Source of the DNA: an uncultured Verrucomicrobiota bacterium
Lineage (GTDB): Bacteria; Verrucomicrobiota; Verrucomicrobiia; Limisphaerales; UBA9464
Length of the DNA stretch: 36,410 bases
Direction: 5' to 3'
NCBI GenBank assembly: GCA_903896505.1
Contig: CAITXU010000028.1
Coordinates: 1 to 36,410 of the forward strand
The notes under the pieces: generated by a model
Databases searched by the model: none
What the model saw: the letters and a program-made list of their open reading frames with translations, nothing else
Told to the model about the DNA's origin: nothing
Shown here: one piece after another, positions 1 through 9,149 of the stretch
Layout of the letters: each line of letters begins with the position of its first letter
Numbering within the stretch: the stretch's first letter is position 1
Made by a program: the position numbers and the translations under genes

Positions 1-177
1 CTCTGTCAAAGAAGTTGGGACCCGGGACACCGGATTGATTTCATCGAGCCGTTCCGTTCGGAACCCCATCTTCATTGAGCGATGAAATCGGGACCGAAAG
101 GAATTCCGGGTCACCAAATCGGCGGGAAATTGGATTTCCCGACCGGTCGGTCAACGTCATAGTGCCGCCGCAGACGC
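1..177 (+). promoter_or_regulatory. Upstream region of the DUF362 gene with a small perfect hairpin
   Basis: This is non-coding as far as can be seen. It holds a perfect 7-bp inverted repeat, GGGAAAT at 124-130 and ATTTCCC at 134-140 with a TGG loop. The palindrome GACCGGTC follows at about 141-148, and a 5-bp hairpin (GTTCC/GGAAC) lies near 50-64. The paired elements 30-60 nt before the ATG could be an operator or a leader structure. No convincing -35/-10 pair or Shine-Dalgarno was found. The window starts here, so an upstream gene cannot be assessed. Confidence 0.25.
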
Positions 178-1236
178 ATGAATTGGATGAGACCATCGCA
201 TTGGATGATCGTCGCCTTGGGGCTGGCGATGTGGAGTCGTGCCGGGGCCTCGGAATCGGCCTCGAGCACCCTCCCAACGACCAGCACCAACCGGGCTTCC
301 GTCACCGTGGTGTATGACCCTGCGGCGACCGAGGCCTTCAGCGCAAACCGCGCGGTTGTTCGTAAAATGGTGGAATCCGGTTTGATGGCCCTTACCGGAA
401 AATCGACGACCGAGGAAGCCTGGCGAACCCTGGTGCTCAAGAATGACGTTGTCGGCTTCAAAGTGACATCCGGCCCCGGACCGGTGAGCGGCACCCGCAC
501 TTCCGTGGTCCGGGCGCTGGTGGAGAGTCTCATTCAAAGTGGCTTCTCGCCCGACCGGATCATCATTTGGGATAAACGGATGGCGGACCTGCGCAACGGG
601 GGATGGCCAGGATTGGCCACAGATTTGGGGATTCGTTGCGAAGGCAGCGAGGAATCAGATTGGGACCCCACAAAGTTTTACGAGTCCCCGATGCCGGCGC
701 GCTTGATCGCGGGTGACCTTGAGTTCGGTCTCAAGCTCAAAGACGGGGTCGGACGCCGGTCCCACGTGACCAAGCTGCTGACCCAGAAAATCTCCAAGAT
801 CATTACGGTGGCCCCGGTATTGAGCCACAACTTCACCGGGGTCAACGGACACCTCACCGGCCTTGCCCTTGGGAGCGTCGACAATTCGCTTCGTTTCGCT
901 GGCGAACCGGACCGACTGGCGGAGGTCATTCCCGAAATCTGTGCCCTGGATGACCTGATGCCCAAAGTCGTCCTTGGGGTGAGCGATGCCCTAATCTGCC
1001 AGTATCGCGGCGAGGAAACGACCCTGCTGCATTATGCGAAGGCGTTCAACGAACTGCGGTTCAGCCGGGATTTGGTCGCGCTGGATTCGCTGGCCATGGC
1101 CGACGTGGAGTCGGCTCGCGCTGAACAACGGTCCGGAACGGAAAAACCCCGATTGACCGATCTCTACGCCAACGCCGAGCTGATCGAAATGGGTGTCGCC
1201 AATCGGGACCGAATCGATATCCACCGAATCCCATGA
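178..1236 (+). CDS. Secreted DUF362 domain protein
   Basis: A 352-residue protein with an N-terminal signal-like segment: basic MNWMRPSHW, then the hydrophobic stretch MIVALGLAMW, then small residues and ASES around residue 25. The body matches the DUF362 family. It has the opening VGFKVTSGPGPVSG followed by TRTSVVRALVESL, then DRIIIWDKR, and a central region with KISKIITVAPVLSHNFTG and NGHLTGLALGSVDN. DUF362 proteins are often linked to iron-sulphur or anaerobic redox loci, but their reaction is unknown. The C-terminal ferredoxin cysteines found in some relatives are absent, so this is the stand-alone form. ATG at 178 was chosen, but 187 and 205 are also possible and would still keep the hydrophobic segment. 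The next gene begins about 31 nt downstream on the same strand and may be co-transcribed. Confidence 0.8.
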   Translation: MNWMRPSHWMIVALGLAMWSRAGASESASSTLPTTSTNRASVTVVYDPAATEAFSANRAVVRKMVESGLMALTGKSTTEEAWRTLVLKNDVVGFKVTSGPGPVSGTRTSVVRALVESLIQSGFSPDRIIIWDKRMADLRNGGWPGLATDLGIRCEGSEESDWDPTKFYESPMPARLIAGDLEFGLKLKDGVGRRSHVTKLLTQKISKIITVAPVLSHNFTGVNGHLTGLALGSVDNSLRFAGEPDRLAEVIPEICALDDLMPKVVLGVSDALICQYRGEETTLLHYAKAFNELRFSRDLVALDSLAMADVESARAEQRSGTEKPRLTDLYANAELIEMGVANRDRIDIHRIP

Positions 1237-1267
1237 CCCATCGATTTCGGCCGGAGTATCTGCCCGA

Positions 1268-2221
1268 ATGCACATGAGGGCGCTGGTCACCGGCGGTGCC
1301 GGGTTCATCGGCTCACACCTGGCTGAGGCCCTCGCCAATGCCGGTGTCGAGGTCCGGATTTTGGACAATTTCCAGCTCGGATCCCGTGACAACCTCCATT
1401 GGATCCGACCGGAGCACTTCGTCACCGTTCATCCAGCCGATCTGCGGGATACGGCGGCGATTCGCACCGTGATGGAGGGGTGTGACCGAGTGTTCCATCT
1501 GGCGGCCCTTCCGTCCGTTCCCCGTTCCGTCGAGCAACCACTGGAGTCTCATGCCATCAATTTGGATGGCACACTCCAGCTGCTGCAGGCCGCCCGTGAG
1601 GCGGGGGTAGGCCGGGTAATCTTCGCCTCTTCCTCGGCCATTTATGGGGAAAGCAGTGCAGCTACCAAGCACGAGGCCCTCGCCCCCTCCCCGCTGTCCC
1701 CCTACGCCCTCCAAAAATACGCCGCCGAACGGTACGGCCAATTGTTCCATCAATTCTACGGCCTTGAGACCGTCAGCCTTCGCTACTTTAACGTGTTTGG
1801 TCCGCGTCAGTCCCATGCTTCCCCCTATTCCGGGGTCATTGCGCGGTTTTGCACGTCGGCCATTACTGGAAACCGTCCGACCATTTTCGGGGATGGTACC
1901 CAATCCCGGGACTTTACCTACGTCGATAACGTGGTGGCTGCCAATCTGGCAGTGGCCTCAGCGCCACGGGAACGGGTGGGCGGCAAGGTTTTCAATGTCG
2001 CCGCTGGAGAGAGCATTTCCCTGTTGAGGTTGATCAACCATTTGTCGGAGCTGACGGGACGACGGATCGATCCGGTCTTTGCCGCCCCGCGCCCCGGTGA
2101 CATCCTCTATTCAAGGGCTGACATTCAGGAGGCTCGCGCCGCCTTTGACTACCATCCCTCGGTAGGATGGCAGGAGGGACTGGAAAAAACGTTGGCTTGG
2201 TATCGAACGCAGCCGCTTTAA
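1268..2221 (+). CDS. NAD-dependent epimerase/dehydratase, UDP-sugar 4-epimerase type (extended SDR)
   Basis: An extended short-chain dehydrogenase/reductase of about 317 residues. The N-terminus carries the NAD-binding TGGAGFIGSH motif. The catalytic set follows: Ser in FASSSAIYG, then Tyr and Lys in the YALQK (YxxxK) motif. FNVFGPRQ and SPYSGVIARF are typical of UDP-glucose/UDP-GlcNAc 4-epimerases of the WbpP/GalE kind, which invert C4 of nucleotide sugars for polysaccharide or LPS synthesis. The open frame extends upstream to 1193, but that part overlaps the DUF362 gene. ATG at 1268 places the Rossmann motif at the usual N-terminal position and has a GGAG at 1253-1256, slightly far away; ATG 1274 is the alternative. 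Exact sugar specificity cannot be read from the sequence. It ends 16 nt from the convergent DUF167 gene. Confidence 0.88.
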   Translation: MHMRALVTGGAGFIGSHLAEALANAGVEVRILDNFQLGSRDNLHWIRPEHFVTVHPADLRDTAAIRTVMEGCDRVFHLAALPSVPRSVEQPLESHAINLDGTLQLLQAAREAGVGRVIFASSSAIYGESSAATKHEALAPSPLSPYALQKYAAERYGQLFHQFYGLETVSLRYFNVFGPRQSHASPYSGVIARFCTSAITGNRPTIFGDGTQSRDFTYVDNVVAANLAVASAPRERVGGKVFNVAAGESISLLRLINHLSELTGRRIDPVFAAPRPGDILYSRADIQEARAAFDYHPSVGWQEGLEKTLAWYRTQPL

Positions 2222-2237
2222 ACAGCCCGTCAGGGCT

Positions 2238-2561
2238 TCAGCCATCTTCGGGGTCGTAGCCTTGATCTCCGCCCAAAGCGACCAAGGCGCGCTCCAGGGT
2301 CAGTCCCTCAATGCAAAACAGCTTGTGAGTGGACGAGGCTCCGCGAACAAGGGTGATCGACCGGCGTGGGCATTCCAGAACTTCGGCGAGAAAGGCGAGC
2401 AACGCTTCATTGGCGGCGGAATCAACGGGGGGAGCCGTGACCCGTATTTTGAGTTCCGCGCCTGAAACGCCGACGATCTCGTTGCTCCGAGCCCGGGGCT
2501 GAGCTTTGACAGCAACGCAAATGCTCCCGTTCCGCTCGGATAGATAGGGGGGAGGAGTCAT
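2238..2561 (-). CDS. DUF167 / YggU family protein
   Basis: A 107-residue protein of the DUF167 (YggU) family. It shows VAVKAQPRARSNEIVG, then LKIRVTAPPVDSAANEALL, then an ITLVRGASSTHKLF-like segment; the conserved pattern is A-P-P-V-D-G/S-x-A-N. The biochemical role of the family is unknown. The start is fixed by context: its ATG (2561-2559) overlaps the TGA of the upstream yggT-like gene in an ATGA arrangement, so translation is probably coupled. The yggT-yggU neighbourhood is conserved in many bacteria, which supports both calls. Longer in-frame extension upstream would run antiparallel through the membrane gene and looks like shadow sequence. Confidence 0.87.
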   Translation of the reverse strand: MTPPPYLSERNGSICVAVKAQPRARSNEIVGVSGAELKIRVTAPPVDSAANEALLAFLAEVLECPRRSITLVRGASSTHKLFCIEGLTLERALVALGGDQGYDPEDG

Positions 2562-3394
2562 TGCAGCGTTTGAGGGAAAGCCCACGCAAGCCCCCGATTT
2601 GCCAGCTCTCCCAGAAACCAATACAGCCCACAGGCAAGGAGGGGAACAAGGTCCATGCGTCCCAGACGGGCGGGAATCCAGGAAAGGGGATATTGGAGCC
2701 GTCGACCGATGGTTTGCACCAAGGTCCAAAGGGAGTGTTCTCCCAAGTAAACGTAGTTGTGCACAAACCGGAGGAGAAGAACGCACATCACAACCCACCG
2801 GATGGGTAGCCAGACGGCCAACCCCATCAAAATCGATTGGACCGCCAGCGGCCATCCCGCCCGGGTGGGCGGCACCAGATGCTGCCATTCCAAGAGATGC
2901 CCGACGCCCAACCAGACCGATGCACCAGCGACGACTGGGAGGAGCAGAATGAGGAGGACGGGAAACCGGCCCACAGGACCCGCCATGGCCACCGCAAAGT
3001 CCGAGAAGGAACTGAGTTCGGGAACATCGCGTGAAAGAGCGCAAAAGATGAGCAGCACCCCGTAGCCGACCAGCGCGGTCCAGACAAAACTGAGGGTGGA
3101 AAAAAAGTAAAGCCGCAGCCAGTCGTCCGCCCGAAACGCGATCACGGTGGGACCCGGTGCCCACGTCGGGGTGGCATCCAGCAGGGTCGCCAGAAGAACC
3201 AGGAGCAGCGGTCGCAAGACCAGCATCAGCAGCAAGGCCCCCAGCGAAGTCCAGGAGCGATGGGGTACCGGAGCCGCCGGACGAAGGTTACCGAGAAGCG
3301 TTCCCGCCGGGCGGGTGGGGTCGGCTCCCACTCGACGGAACGAAAGCCAGAGGAGCAATCCCGCCAGGTCCAATATGTAAACAATCCATGACAT
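2558..3394 (-). CDS. YggT family integral membrane protein
   Basis: A 278-residue polytopic membrane protein. Hydrophobic segments lie near residues 3-18, 48-70, 95-118, 130-160 and 180-210, and again near the C-terminus (LVPLLACGLYWFLGEL). The C-terminal part, with VVMCVLLLRFVHNYVY, LWTLVQTIGRRLQYPLSWIP and a following R-x-D-L-V-P, fits a YggT repeat, in which a membrane hairpin is followed by a P-x-R...D-xx-P motif. YggT proteins are linked to cell-envelope or osmotic functions, but no activity is established. ATG at 3394 has a GGAG seven nucleotides upstream, one of the few clear Shine-Dalgarno sites in the window. It overlaps the DUF167 gene by 4 nt and lies 85 nt downstream of sucD on the same strand. 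Confidence 0.75.
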   Translation of the reverse strand: MSWIVYILDLAGLLLWLSFRRVGADPTRPAGTLLGNLRPAAPVPHRSWTSLGALLLMLVLRPLLLVLLATLLDATPTWAPGPTVIAFRADDWLRLYFFSTLSFVWTALVGYGVLLIFCALSRDVPELSSFSDFAVAMAGPVGRFPVLLILLLPVVAGASVWLGVGHLLEWQHLVPPTRAGWPLAVQSILMGLAVWLPIRWVVMCVLLLRFVHNYVYLGEHSLWTLVQTIGRRLQYPLSWIPARLGRMDLVPLLACGLYWFLGELANRGLAWAFPQTLQ

Positions 3395-3479
3395 CGCTCC
3401 GGAAGGGCAACAGGATGCCTAAAGCGATGGGTTTGGAAAAGGCCTGAGCGTCCGATGTGTTCCCCACCCGCGCGATGGA

Positions 3480-4382
3480 TTACTTCATCAGTCGGAGAAG
3501 CGTATCCGCCATTTCGCTGGGGGTTCGGGCGACACCGATACCGGCCTTTTCGAAAGCTTCAAATTTGGCCTGAGCGGTCCCCTTCCCGCCGCTGACGATG
3601 GCACCGGCGTGGCCCATCCGGCGTCCCGGAGGTGCGGTGGCACCGGCGATGAATCCCGCCACCGGCTTGGTCCCGTACTGCGCGATCCACTCGGCGGCCT
3701 CTTCCTCGGAGGCCCCGCCAATTTCCCCAATCAAAATGATGCCGTGGGTGTCGGGGTCCGCCATGAACATCTTGATGACATCCAGATGCGAGGTGCCATT
3801 GACCGGATCGCCACCGATGCCGACGCAGGTGCTTTGACCCACCCCCCGGCAGGTCAACTGCCAGACGGCTTCATAGGTCAGAGTTCCCGAGCGGCTGACC
3901 ACGCCGACATGGCCCCGCTTGTGGATGTAGCCGGGAGCAATACCGATTCGGCAGCCCCCATGGGAATTCTCCCCATCCCCCGGCGTCACCAATCCGGGGC
4001 AGTTGGGTCCAATCAGGCGGGTGGGCTTTCCTTGAATGGCCCGCTTCACCCGGATCATGTCATTCACTGGAATGCCCTCGGTGATGGCGACGACCAGTTC
4101 CAGGCCCGCATCCGCCCCTTCAAGGATGGCATCCGCAGCAAAAGGAGGAGGGACAAAGAGAGCGCTTGCGGTGGCCCCCGTTTGGCGGACGGCTTCCGCG
4201 ACCGTATCAAAGATGGGAACGGAGAAGCCTTTGTGATCAAAGGTTTGACCGCCTTTTCCCGGAGTGACCCCCGCCACCACCTGGGTGCCGTAATCGAGGG
4301 AAAGTTGGGCGTGGCGGGCTCCGAAGGAACCGGTGATACCCTGGACCAGAACCTTGGTTTGGGGAGAGACAAGAATTGCCAT
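3480..4382 (-). CDS. sucD: Succinyl-CoA ligase (ADP/GDP-forming), alpha subunit
   Basis: The 300-residue alpha subunit of succinyl-CoA synthetase. Together with SucC it converts succinyl-CoA, ADP (or GDP) and phosphate to succinate, CoA and the nucleoside triphosphate in the TCA cycle. The N-terminal CoA-binding Rossmann domain has [16 protein letters not shown] and [20 protein letters not shown] and [11 protein letters not shown] occur mid-protein. [17 protein letters not shown] carries the His that becomes phosphorylated. Length is as expected for the family (about 290-300). ATG 4382 gives [10 protein letters not shown], matching family N-termini; the longer frame to 4478 would overlap sucC and is rejected. 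It lies 37 nt after the sucC stop, so the two form an operon. Confidence 0.97.
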   Translation of the reverse strand: MAILVSPQTKVLVQGITGSFGARHAQLSLDYGTQVVAGVTPGKGGQTFDHKGFSVPIFDTVAEAVRQTGATASALFVPPPFAADAILEGADAGLELVVAITEGIPVNDMIRVKRAIQGKPTRLIGPNCPGLVTPGDGENSHGGCRIGIAPGYIHKRGHVGVVSRSGTLTYEAVWQLTCRGVGQSTCVGIGGDPVNGTSHLDVIKMFMADPDTHGIILIGEIGGASEEEAAEWIAQYGTKPVAGFIAGATAPPGRRMGHAGAIVSGGKGTAQAKFEAFEKAGIGVARTPSEMADTLLRLMK

Positions 4383-4419
4383 TGAATGAGAGAGGAAAGA
4401 GGTGAGGTTCTGATGTCGA

Positions 4420-5628
4420 TCAACGGGCAGCGACAGCCGCCACGACCTTCTTTGCGGCATCGGCCATGGTGTCTCCATTGATGATGGTCAGACCGGAATC
4501 CGCCAGGGTTTGCTTGGCCACCGCCACGTTGTTGCCTTCCAGGCGAACCACCAACGGAAGGGTCAGGCCCGTTTCGCGAACCGCCGCCACAATGCCGGTG
4601 GCAATCACATTGCAGTCCATGATGCCGCCGAAAATGTTGACCAGGATTCCCTGGACACTGCTATCGCTAAGAATGATGCGGAACGCCGCTGATACCTGGT
4701 CCTTGGAAGCACCACCCCCGACGTCGAGGAAGTTGGCCGGTCGGCCTCCGGAATGTTGAATGATGTCCATGGTGGCCATGGCCAACCCGGCTCCGTTCAC
4801 CAGACAGGCGATGTTGCCGTCCAGTTTGATGTAATTCAGAGCGTGCTTGCTGGCCTCGACCTCGAGGGGTGATTCCTCGGCCAAATCCCGCATTTTGACA
4901 ATTTCGGGGTGCCGGTAGAGCGCGTTGTCATCCAGACTGATTTTGGCGTCCACGGCGACGAGGGCTTCCCTGCCATTGGCGGTTGCCACGATGCACAGCG
5001 GGTTGATCTCGACCATGGCGGCGTCGGCCTCCCACCAGGTCTTGTAGACCCCGGCGATGAGCTTGCAGGCCTGATTAAACAGGTCGCCCTTGAGCCCCAG
5101 GGCGCTGGCCAGCTTCCGGGCCTGGTAAGGCATGAGACCGACGGCAGGGTCGACCCACTCCTTGAAAATCTTTTCGGGCGAATGGTGGGCCACCTCCTCA
5201 ATTTCCACCCCACCTTCCGTGCTGGCCATGATGACTGGACGGGAAACGGCCCGGTCGAGCAGCACCGCCAGGTAAAACTCCTTTTTGATGGTTTCAGCCG
5301 CCGCCACCAGGATGGTCTGGACCAACCGACCTTCGGGTCCGGTTTGCAGGGTCACCAACACCTGGCCCAACATCTTTCCCGCGACATCGACCGTTTCATC
5401 GACAGATTTGGCCAGCTTGACGCCCCCCTTGAATCCAGAGGTAAAGGTTCCTTTGCCACGTCCTCCCGCGTGAATCTGGGACTTGACGACCACCAAGCCA
5501 TGACCTGAAGAAAAAATGGCGCGGGCGGCCGCTTCGGCTTCCGCAACGGTCGTGCAGGGTTGACCCGCCGGAACGGCAACGCCGTATTGATGCAAAAGCT
5601 GTTTGGCTTGGTACTCGTGAATATTCAT
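4420..5628 (-). CDS. sucC: Succinyl-CoA ligase (ADP-forming), beta subunit
   Basis: The 402-residue beta subunit with an ATP-grasp fold. It binds the nucleotide and pairs with SucD. The N-terminus [20 protein letters not shown] is diagnostic. [17 protein letters not shown] is the ATP-grasp lysine/glycine region. MVEINPLCI and [16 protein letters not shown] are the metal and nucleotide residues. [29 protein letters not shown] and [13 protein letters not shown] lie in the C-terminal ligase domain. Slightly longer than E. coli SucC (388). No Shine-Dalgarno precedes ATG 5628. The gene begins 74 nt after the citrate synthase stop on the same strand, giving the order citrate synthase-sucC-sucD. Confidence 0.97.
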   Translation of the reverse strand: MNIHEYQAKQLLHQYGVAVPAGQPCTTVAEAEAAARAIFSSGHGLVVVKSQIHAGGRGKGTFTSGFKGGVKLAKSVDETVDVAGKMLGQVLVTLQTGPEGRLVQTILVAAAETIKKEFYLAVLLDRAVSRPVIMASTEGGVEIEEVAHHSPEKIFKEWVDPAVGLMPYQARKLASALGLKGDLFNQACKLIAGVYKTWWEADAAMVEINPLCIVATANGREALVAVDAKISLDDNALYRHPEIVKMRDLAEESPLEVEASKHALNYIKLDGNIACLVNGAGLAMATMDIIQHSGGRPANFLDVGGGASKDQVSAAFRIILSDSSVQGILVNIFGGIMDCNVIATGIVAAVRETGLTLPLVVRLEGNNVAVAKQTLADSGLTIINGDTMADAAKKVVAAVAAR

Positions 5629-5702
5629 CGGCTAATGAGAAAGAGTCAGAAAGGTAAGTCAGTGAGGTGGGGCGGGCAACCCCATCTGGTCGTCCGAACA
5701 AG

Positions 5703-6857
5703 TTAGCGCTGATCAACAGGCACCCACTTCAGTCCAACGGGCCCGGTGTAAACGGACTGTGGGCGGATGAGTCGATTGTCGGCCAATTGTTCAAGGACAT
5801 GAGCCGTCCATCCCGCCGTCCGGGCGATGGCGAAAATAGGGGTGAACAGGTCGGTGGGCAAACCCAGTGAGAAATAGACCGTGGCGCTGTAGAAGTCCAC
5901 GTTCGCATGGAGCCCCTTCTTTTGGAGCATCAGCTCGGCGATGCGCTCGGACATTTGAATCCAGCGCGGATCACCCAATTTCGCTGAAAGCAATTGCGCC
6001 ATGCGCTTCAAGTGCGGCGCTCGCGGGTCGAGTACCTTGTAGACCCGGTGGCCGATGCCCATGATTTTACGCTTGTTGGCCAGCTCGCCCTCGATAAAAG
6101 CGTCCACCTTGTCGACACTGCCAATCTCCTGAAGCATCTTGATCACCCCTTCATTGGCACCTCCGTGGAGGGGCCCCTTCAGCGTTCCGATGGCGGTCGT
6201 GATCGCCGAATACATGTCGCTCAGGGTGGCGATGGTCACCCGGGCGCTAAAGGTCGAGGCGTTCATGCCATGGTCGGCATGCAGGACATAGCAAACGTCC
6301 ATCGTGTTGGTCATTTCGACCGAGGGACGAACACCATTGACCATCCACAAGAAATTCGCTGCTTCGCCCAGTTCAGGATCGGGCGCCACCAACGGCAGGC
6401 CCTGACGGGCACGATGAAAATAGGCAGTCAGCACCGGCACCTGGGCGATCAGCCGGAGAGCCTTCCGCCGCTGAGCGTCCATCGTGTCGTCGTCGGCCGT
6501 GGTATCGTAGCATCCCAAGGCACTCACTCCGGTCCGCAACGCGTGCATCGGAGGGCAGTTCTTGGGAAAACGGGTCACCAAATCGATAACGCCCTGCGGG
6601 AGCTCCCGATATCCCGCCAGAATCTGTTTGAACTGGGCGAGTTCCTGGGCACTGGGAAGATGGTTGTGCAACAGCAGGTGCACGACCTCCTCATAGGTGA
6701 CATTGCCGGCCAATTCGTTGATGTCGTACCCACAATAAATCAACTGACCGATGTCACCCCGGACATCGCTCAACCGGGTATGCGCCGCGATCACCCCCTC
6801 AAGTCCCTTGGAAACGGTGGACGGAGATGGCGGGTTTTCAACGACAGTGGCGCTCAT
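5703..6857 (-). CDS. gltA: Citrate synthase (short type II-like form; 2-methylcitrate synthase possible)
   Basis: A 384-residue citrate synthase family enzyme that condenses oxaloacetate with acetyl-CoA. The family's catalytic elements are visible: HADHGMNASTF, LKGPLHGGANEGV (His), IMGIGHRVYKVLDPR (His), and the Asp in NVDFYSATVYFSLG. The C-terminus has RTAGWTAHVLEQ and RPQSVYTGP. The length is that of the short, Gram-positive/archaeal-like form rather than the about 430-residue E. coli enzyme. Short forms also include 2-methylcitrate synthases, and sequence alone does not separate the two; the adjacency to sucCD favours a TCA-cycle role. ATG 6857 (MSATVVENPP) was preferred to the in-frame 6926, as it leaves room for a promoter in the 208-nt divergent gap with the glycosyltransferase gene. 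Confidence 0.93.
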   Translation of the reverse strand: MSATVVENPPSPSTVSKGLEGVIAAHTRLSDVRGDIGQLIYCGYDINELAGNVTYEEVVHLLLHNHLPSAQELAQFKQILAGYRELPQGVIDLVTRFPKNCPPMHALRTGVSALGCYDTTADDDTMDAQRRKALRLIAQVPVLTAYFHRARQGLPLVAPDPELGEAANFLWMVNGVRPSVEMTNTMDVCYVLHADHGMNASTFSARVTIATLSDMYSAITTAIGTLKGPLHGGANEGVIKMLQEIGSVDKVDAFIEGELANKRKIMGIGHRVYKVLDPRAPHLKRMAQLLSAKLGDPRWIQMSERIAELMLQKKGLHANVDFYSATVYFSLGLPTDLFTPIFAIARTAGWTAHVLEQLADNRLIRPQSVYTGPVGLKWVPVDQR

Positions 6858-7065
6858 GTGAAAAATGGTGGGATCAGGACTTTGAATTCTCGGGAGAGTC
6901 TGCGAAGTGGGACCCGAAAGCGTCAACCGATTTCACCGGAATCCGGCGAGACATCCACATCGTCCATTCTCCAAAGCTCGATTTCATGGGCTCGACCCAC
7001 AGGTACCTGGAGTGTACCCTCGAAGCAGTCGGAACGCCAACGCCGGGGGAAAACATCCAACTCAA

Positions 7066-7791
7066 ATGAAAATATCGGTCGTCATTCCCGCGTACAACGA
7101 GGAGAAGTTGCTGCCGACTACCCTGGCCGCTGTGCGGACGGCCAATCGTAGCTGGGCGGACCGGGGATGGGATTCCGAGGTCATTGTCTGCAACAATAAC
7201 TCGACGGACCGAACCGGCGAGGTTGCCGCAGCCGGTGGAGCCCGGGTGGTGTTCGAACCGGTCAATCAAATCGGTCGCGCCCGTAACACCGGGGCAGCCG
7301 CAGCCACGGGTGATTGGATTGTTTTTGTCGACGCCGATTCCCAGCCGTCCGCCGAATTATTTGCGGCAGCTGCCGGTGCCATCTCCAGCGGCAAGGTCCT
7401 TGCCGGTGGAACAACGATGAAGGTGGACTCCAACGCCTGGGATCTCAGGTGTATGCTTCAGGTCTGGAACCTCATCAGCCGAATCAACGGATGGATGGCC
7501 GGTGCCTTCATCTTTGTCGAAACGGCGGCCTTTCGACAACTGAAGGGCTTCAGCCCGGACCTGTTTGTTGGCGAGGAATTGGACCTGGCAAACCGATTGA
7601 AGTCGCTGGCCCGCTCGAAGGGACGAAGGATAGTGATTCTTCATTCCGCCCCGATGCTGACCTCGGCTCGAAAGACGGAGCTCTACACCCGGAAGGAACT
7701 CCTGCAGTTCTTCCTGCGCTTTATGGTTCGCCGCAAATCGACCCAAACCAATCGGGATGCCTGTAACGTCTGGTATGATGGTCGACGTTGA
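7066..7791 (+). CDS. Glycosyltransferase family 2
   Basis: A 241-residue inverting glycosyltransferase with a GT-A fold. The N-terminus ISVVIPAYNEE is the classic GT2 start. NNNSTDRTG at residues 43-51 and GRARNTGAAAATGDW bind the nucleotide. VFVDADS at residues 86-92 contains the metal-binding DxD. GEELDLANRLK further on supplies the acidic catalytic region (usually E-D/ELD). No transmembrane segment is evident, so it is probably cytosolic or peripheral. Acceptor and sugar are unknown. ATG 7066 is chosen because the family start (M-K-I-S-V-V-I-P) lies there; the open frame extends upstream to 6907 without family similarity. It converges with dapL, with a single base between the two stop codons. 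Confidence 0.9.
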   Translation: MKISVVIPAYNEEKLLPTTLAAVRTANRSWADRGWDSEVIVCNNNSTDRTGEVAAAGGARVVFEPVNQIGRARNTGAAAATGDWIVFVDADSQPSAELFAAAAGAISSGKVLAGGTTMKVDSNAWDLRCMLQVWNLISRINGWMAGAFIFVETAAFRQLKGFSPDLFVGEELDLANRLKSLARSKGRRIVILHSAPMLTSARKTELYTRKELLQFFLRFMVRRKSTQTNRDACNVWYDGRR

Positions 7792-7792
7792 G

Positions 7793-9031
7793 TCACCAGC
7801 TCAAGGCCTTCAACCGGCGGGCCACTTCCTCGACGTTGGCTCGGCTGTTGAACGCGCTGACGCGGAACCAGCCTTCACCCTGGCTTCCAAAGCCGCTGCC
7901 GGGGGTGATCACCACGTGAGCCTCACCCAGTATCTTGTCGAACGCCTGCCAGCTGGAGTAACCGGACGGGGTTCCCACCCAGACATAGGGGGCGTTTACT
8001 CCGCCGAACACGGTCAAACCTGCCTCCCGGGCAGCCGCGACCAGTAGGGCGGCATTGCCGAGGTACCCCTCGACCAGTGCACGGACCTCCGCTTTCCCCT
8101 GTTCCGAGTAAAGGGCTTCCGCCGCCCGCTGGCTCAGATAGGAAACACCGTTGAACTTGGTGGTCATCCGACGCAGCCAAAGGGGATGCAGCGGGCGCAA
8201 TTCCCCGGTGGAACTCCGGGCCAACAGGGACTTGGGGACGACGGTGTAGGCGCATCGGAGACCAGTAAATCCACCGTTTTTGGAAAAGCTCCGGAACTCA
8301 ATGGCGCATTCCCGGGCACCCTCGATTTCATAAATGGAATGGGGAACACCCGGCTCCGTGATGTAGGCCTCGTAGGCCGCATCGAACAGGATCACCGCCT
8401 GGTGCTGAAGCGCATATCGAACCCAGGCTTCCAACTGGGGTCGCGTCGCCGCCGCCCCGGTGGGGTTATTGGGTGAACACAGGTAGATGATATCCACCGC
8501 CCCGGTCGGCGGTTCGGGCACAAACCCATTGGTGGCGGTGCACGGGAGATAATGGATGCCGGCATACGCCCCGCTCGCATCCGCCTCACCGGTGTGGCCA
8601 ACCATGACGTTGGTGTCGACGTAGACCGGATACACGGGGTCCGGAACGGCAATCCGGTTCCCGTCACCAAAAATATCCAGAATCGCCCCGCAATCGCATT
8701 TGGAGCCGTCACTGACGAACACTTCGTCGTCGGCCACGTTCAACCCATGGCGACGGAAATCATTCTCCGCAATGGCATGCCGAAGCCACTCGTAGCCTTG
8801 TTCGGGTCCGTACCCGTGGAAGCTCTCCCGGACTCCCATCTCATCCACCGCCGTATGGAGGGCGCGAATTACAGCCGGAGGCAGCGGCTCGGTCACATCG
8901 CCGATTCCGCATCGAATCACCCGCGACGCCACGGTCGGGTTGGCCTCCACGAACGCACGCACCCGCCGACCAATTTCGGGAAACAGGTAACCGGCCTTCA
9001 GCTTTAAGTAGTTGTCGTTCAGGAGCGCCAT
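7793..9031 (-). CDS. dapL: LL-diaminopimelate aminotransferase
   Basis: A 412-residue class I/II PLP aminotransferase. DapL converts tetrahydrodipicolinate directly to LL-diaminopimelate, for lysine and peptidoglycan, bypassing the DapD/C/E or DapH routes. Family hallmarks are [20 protein letters not shown] at the start, [51 protein letters not shown] (186-194), FDAAYEAYI (Asp217), and the PLP lysine in [10 protein letters not shown] (Lys251). Length equals the plant/chlamydial enzymes (about 410). ATG 9031 fits the family; the extension to 9184 runs into the downstream repeat element. A weak TTGCTC-N16-TATCGT promoter may lie just upstream. DapL occurs in Chlamydiae, Verrucomicrobia, plants and some other bacteria. 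Confidence 0.95.
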   Translation of the reverse strand: MALLNDNYLKLKAGYLFPEIGRRVRAFVEANPTVASRVIRCGIGDVTEPLPPAVIRALHTAVDEMGVRESFHGYGPEQGYEWLRHAIAENDFRRHGLNVADDEVFVSDGSKCDCGAILDIFGDGNRIAVPDPVYPVYVDTNVMVGHTGEADASGAYAGIHYLPCTATNGFVPEPPTGAVDIIYLCSPNNPTGAAATRPQLEAWVRYALQHQAVILFDAAYEAYITEPGVPHSIYEIEGARECAIEFRSFSKNGGFTGLRCAYTVVPKSLLARSSTGELRPLHPLWLRRMTTKFNGVSYLSQRAAEALYSEQGKAEVRALVEGYLGNAALLVAAAREAGLTVFGGVNAPYVWVGTPSGYSSWQAFDKILGEAHVVITPGSGFGSQGEGWFRVSAFNSRANVEEVARRLKALSW

Positions 9032-9149
9032 TGTGCAGCCTACGATATCGATGGCACCGGACTGAGCAAGCCATTTACCTCTGTCCTGCGAACGGTCCTG
9101 CGGACTGCCTATTCGCTTCGCGTTGGCGGATGGATGGTTGTTTGGGACC

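Noticed and set aside
1193..1267. Longer N-terminus for the epimerase starting at 1193
   Set aside because: It would overlap the DUF362 gene and put about 25 non-conserved residues before the NAD-binding motif, which is normally at the extreme N-terminus.
2562..3164. Extension of the DUF167 protein to 308 residues
   Set aside because: The extra residues come from a different frame of the membrane protein gene, and the ATGA overlap gives a natural start at 2561.
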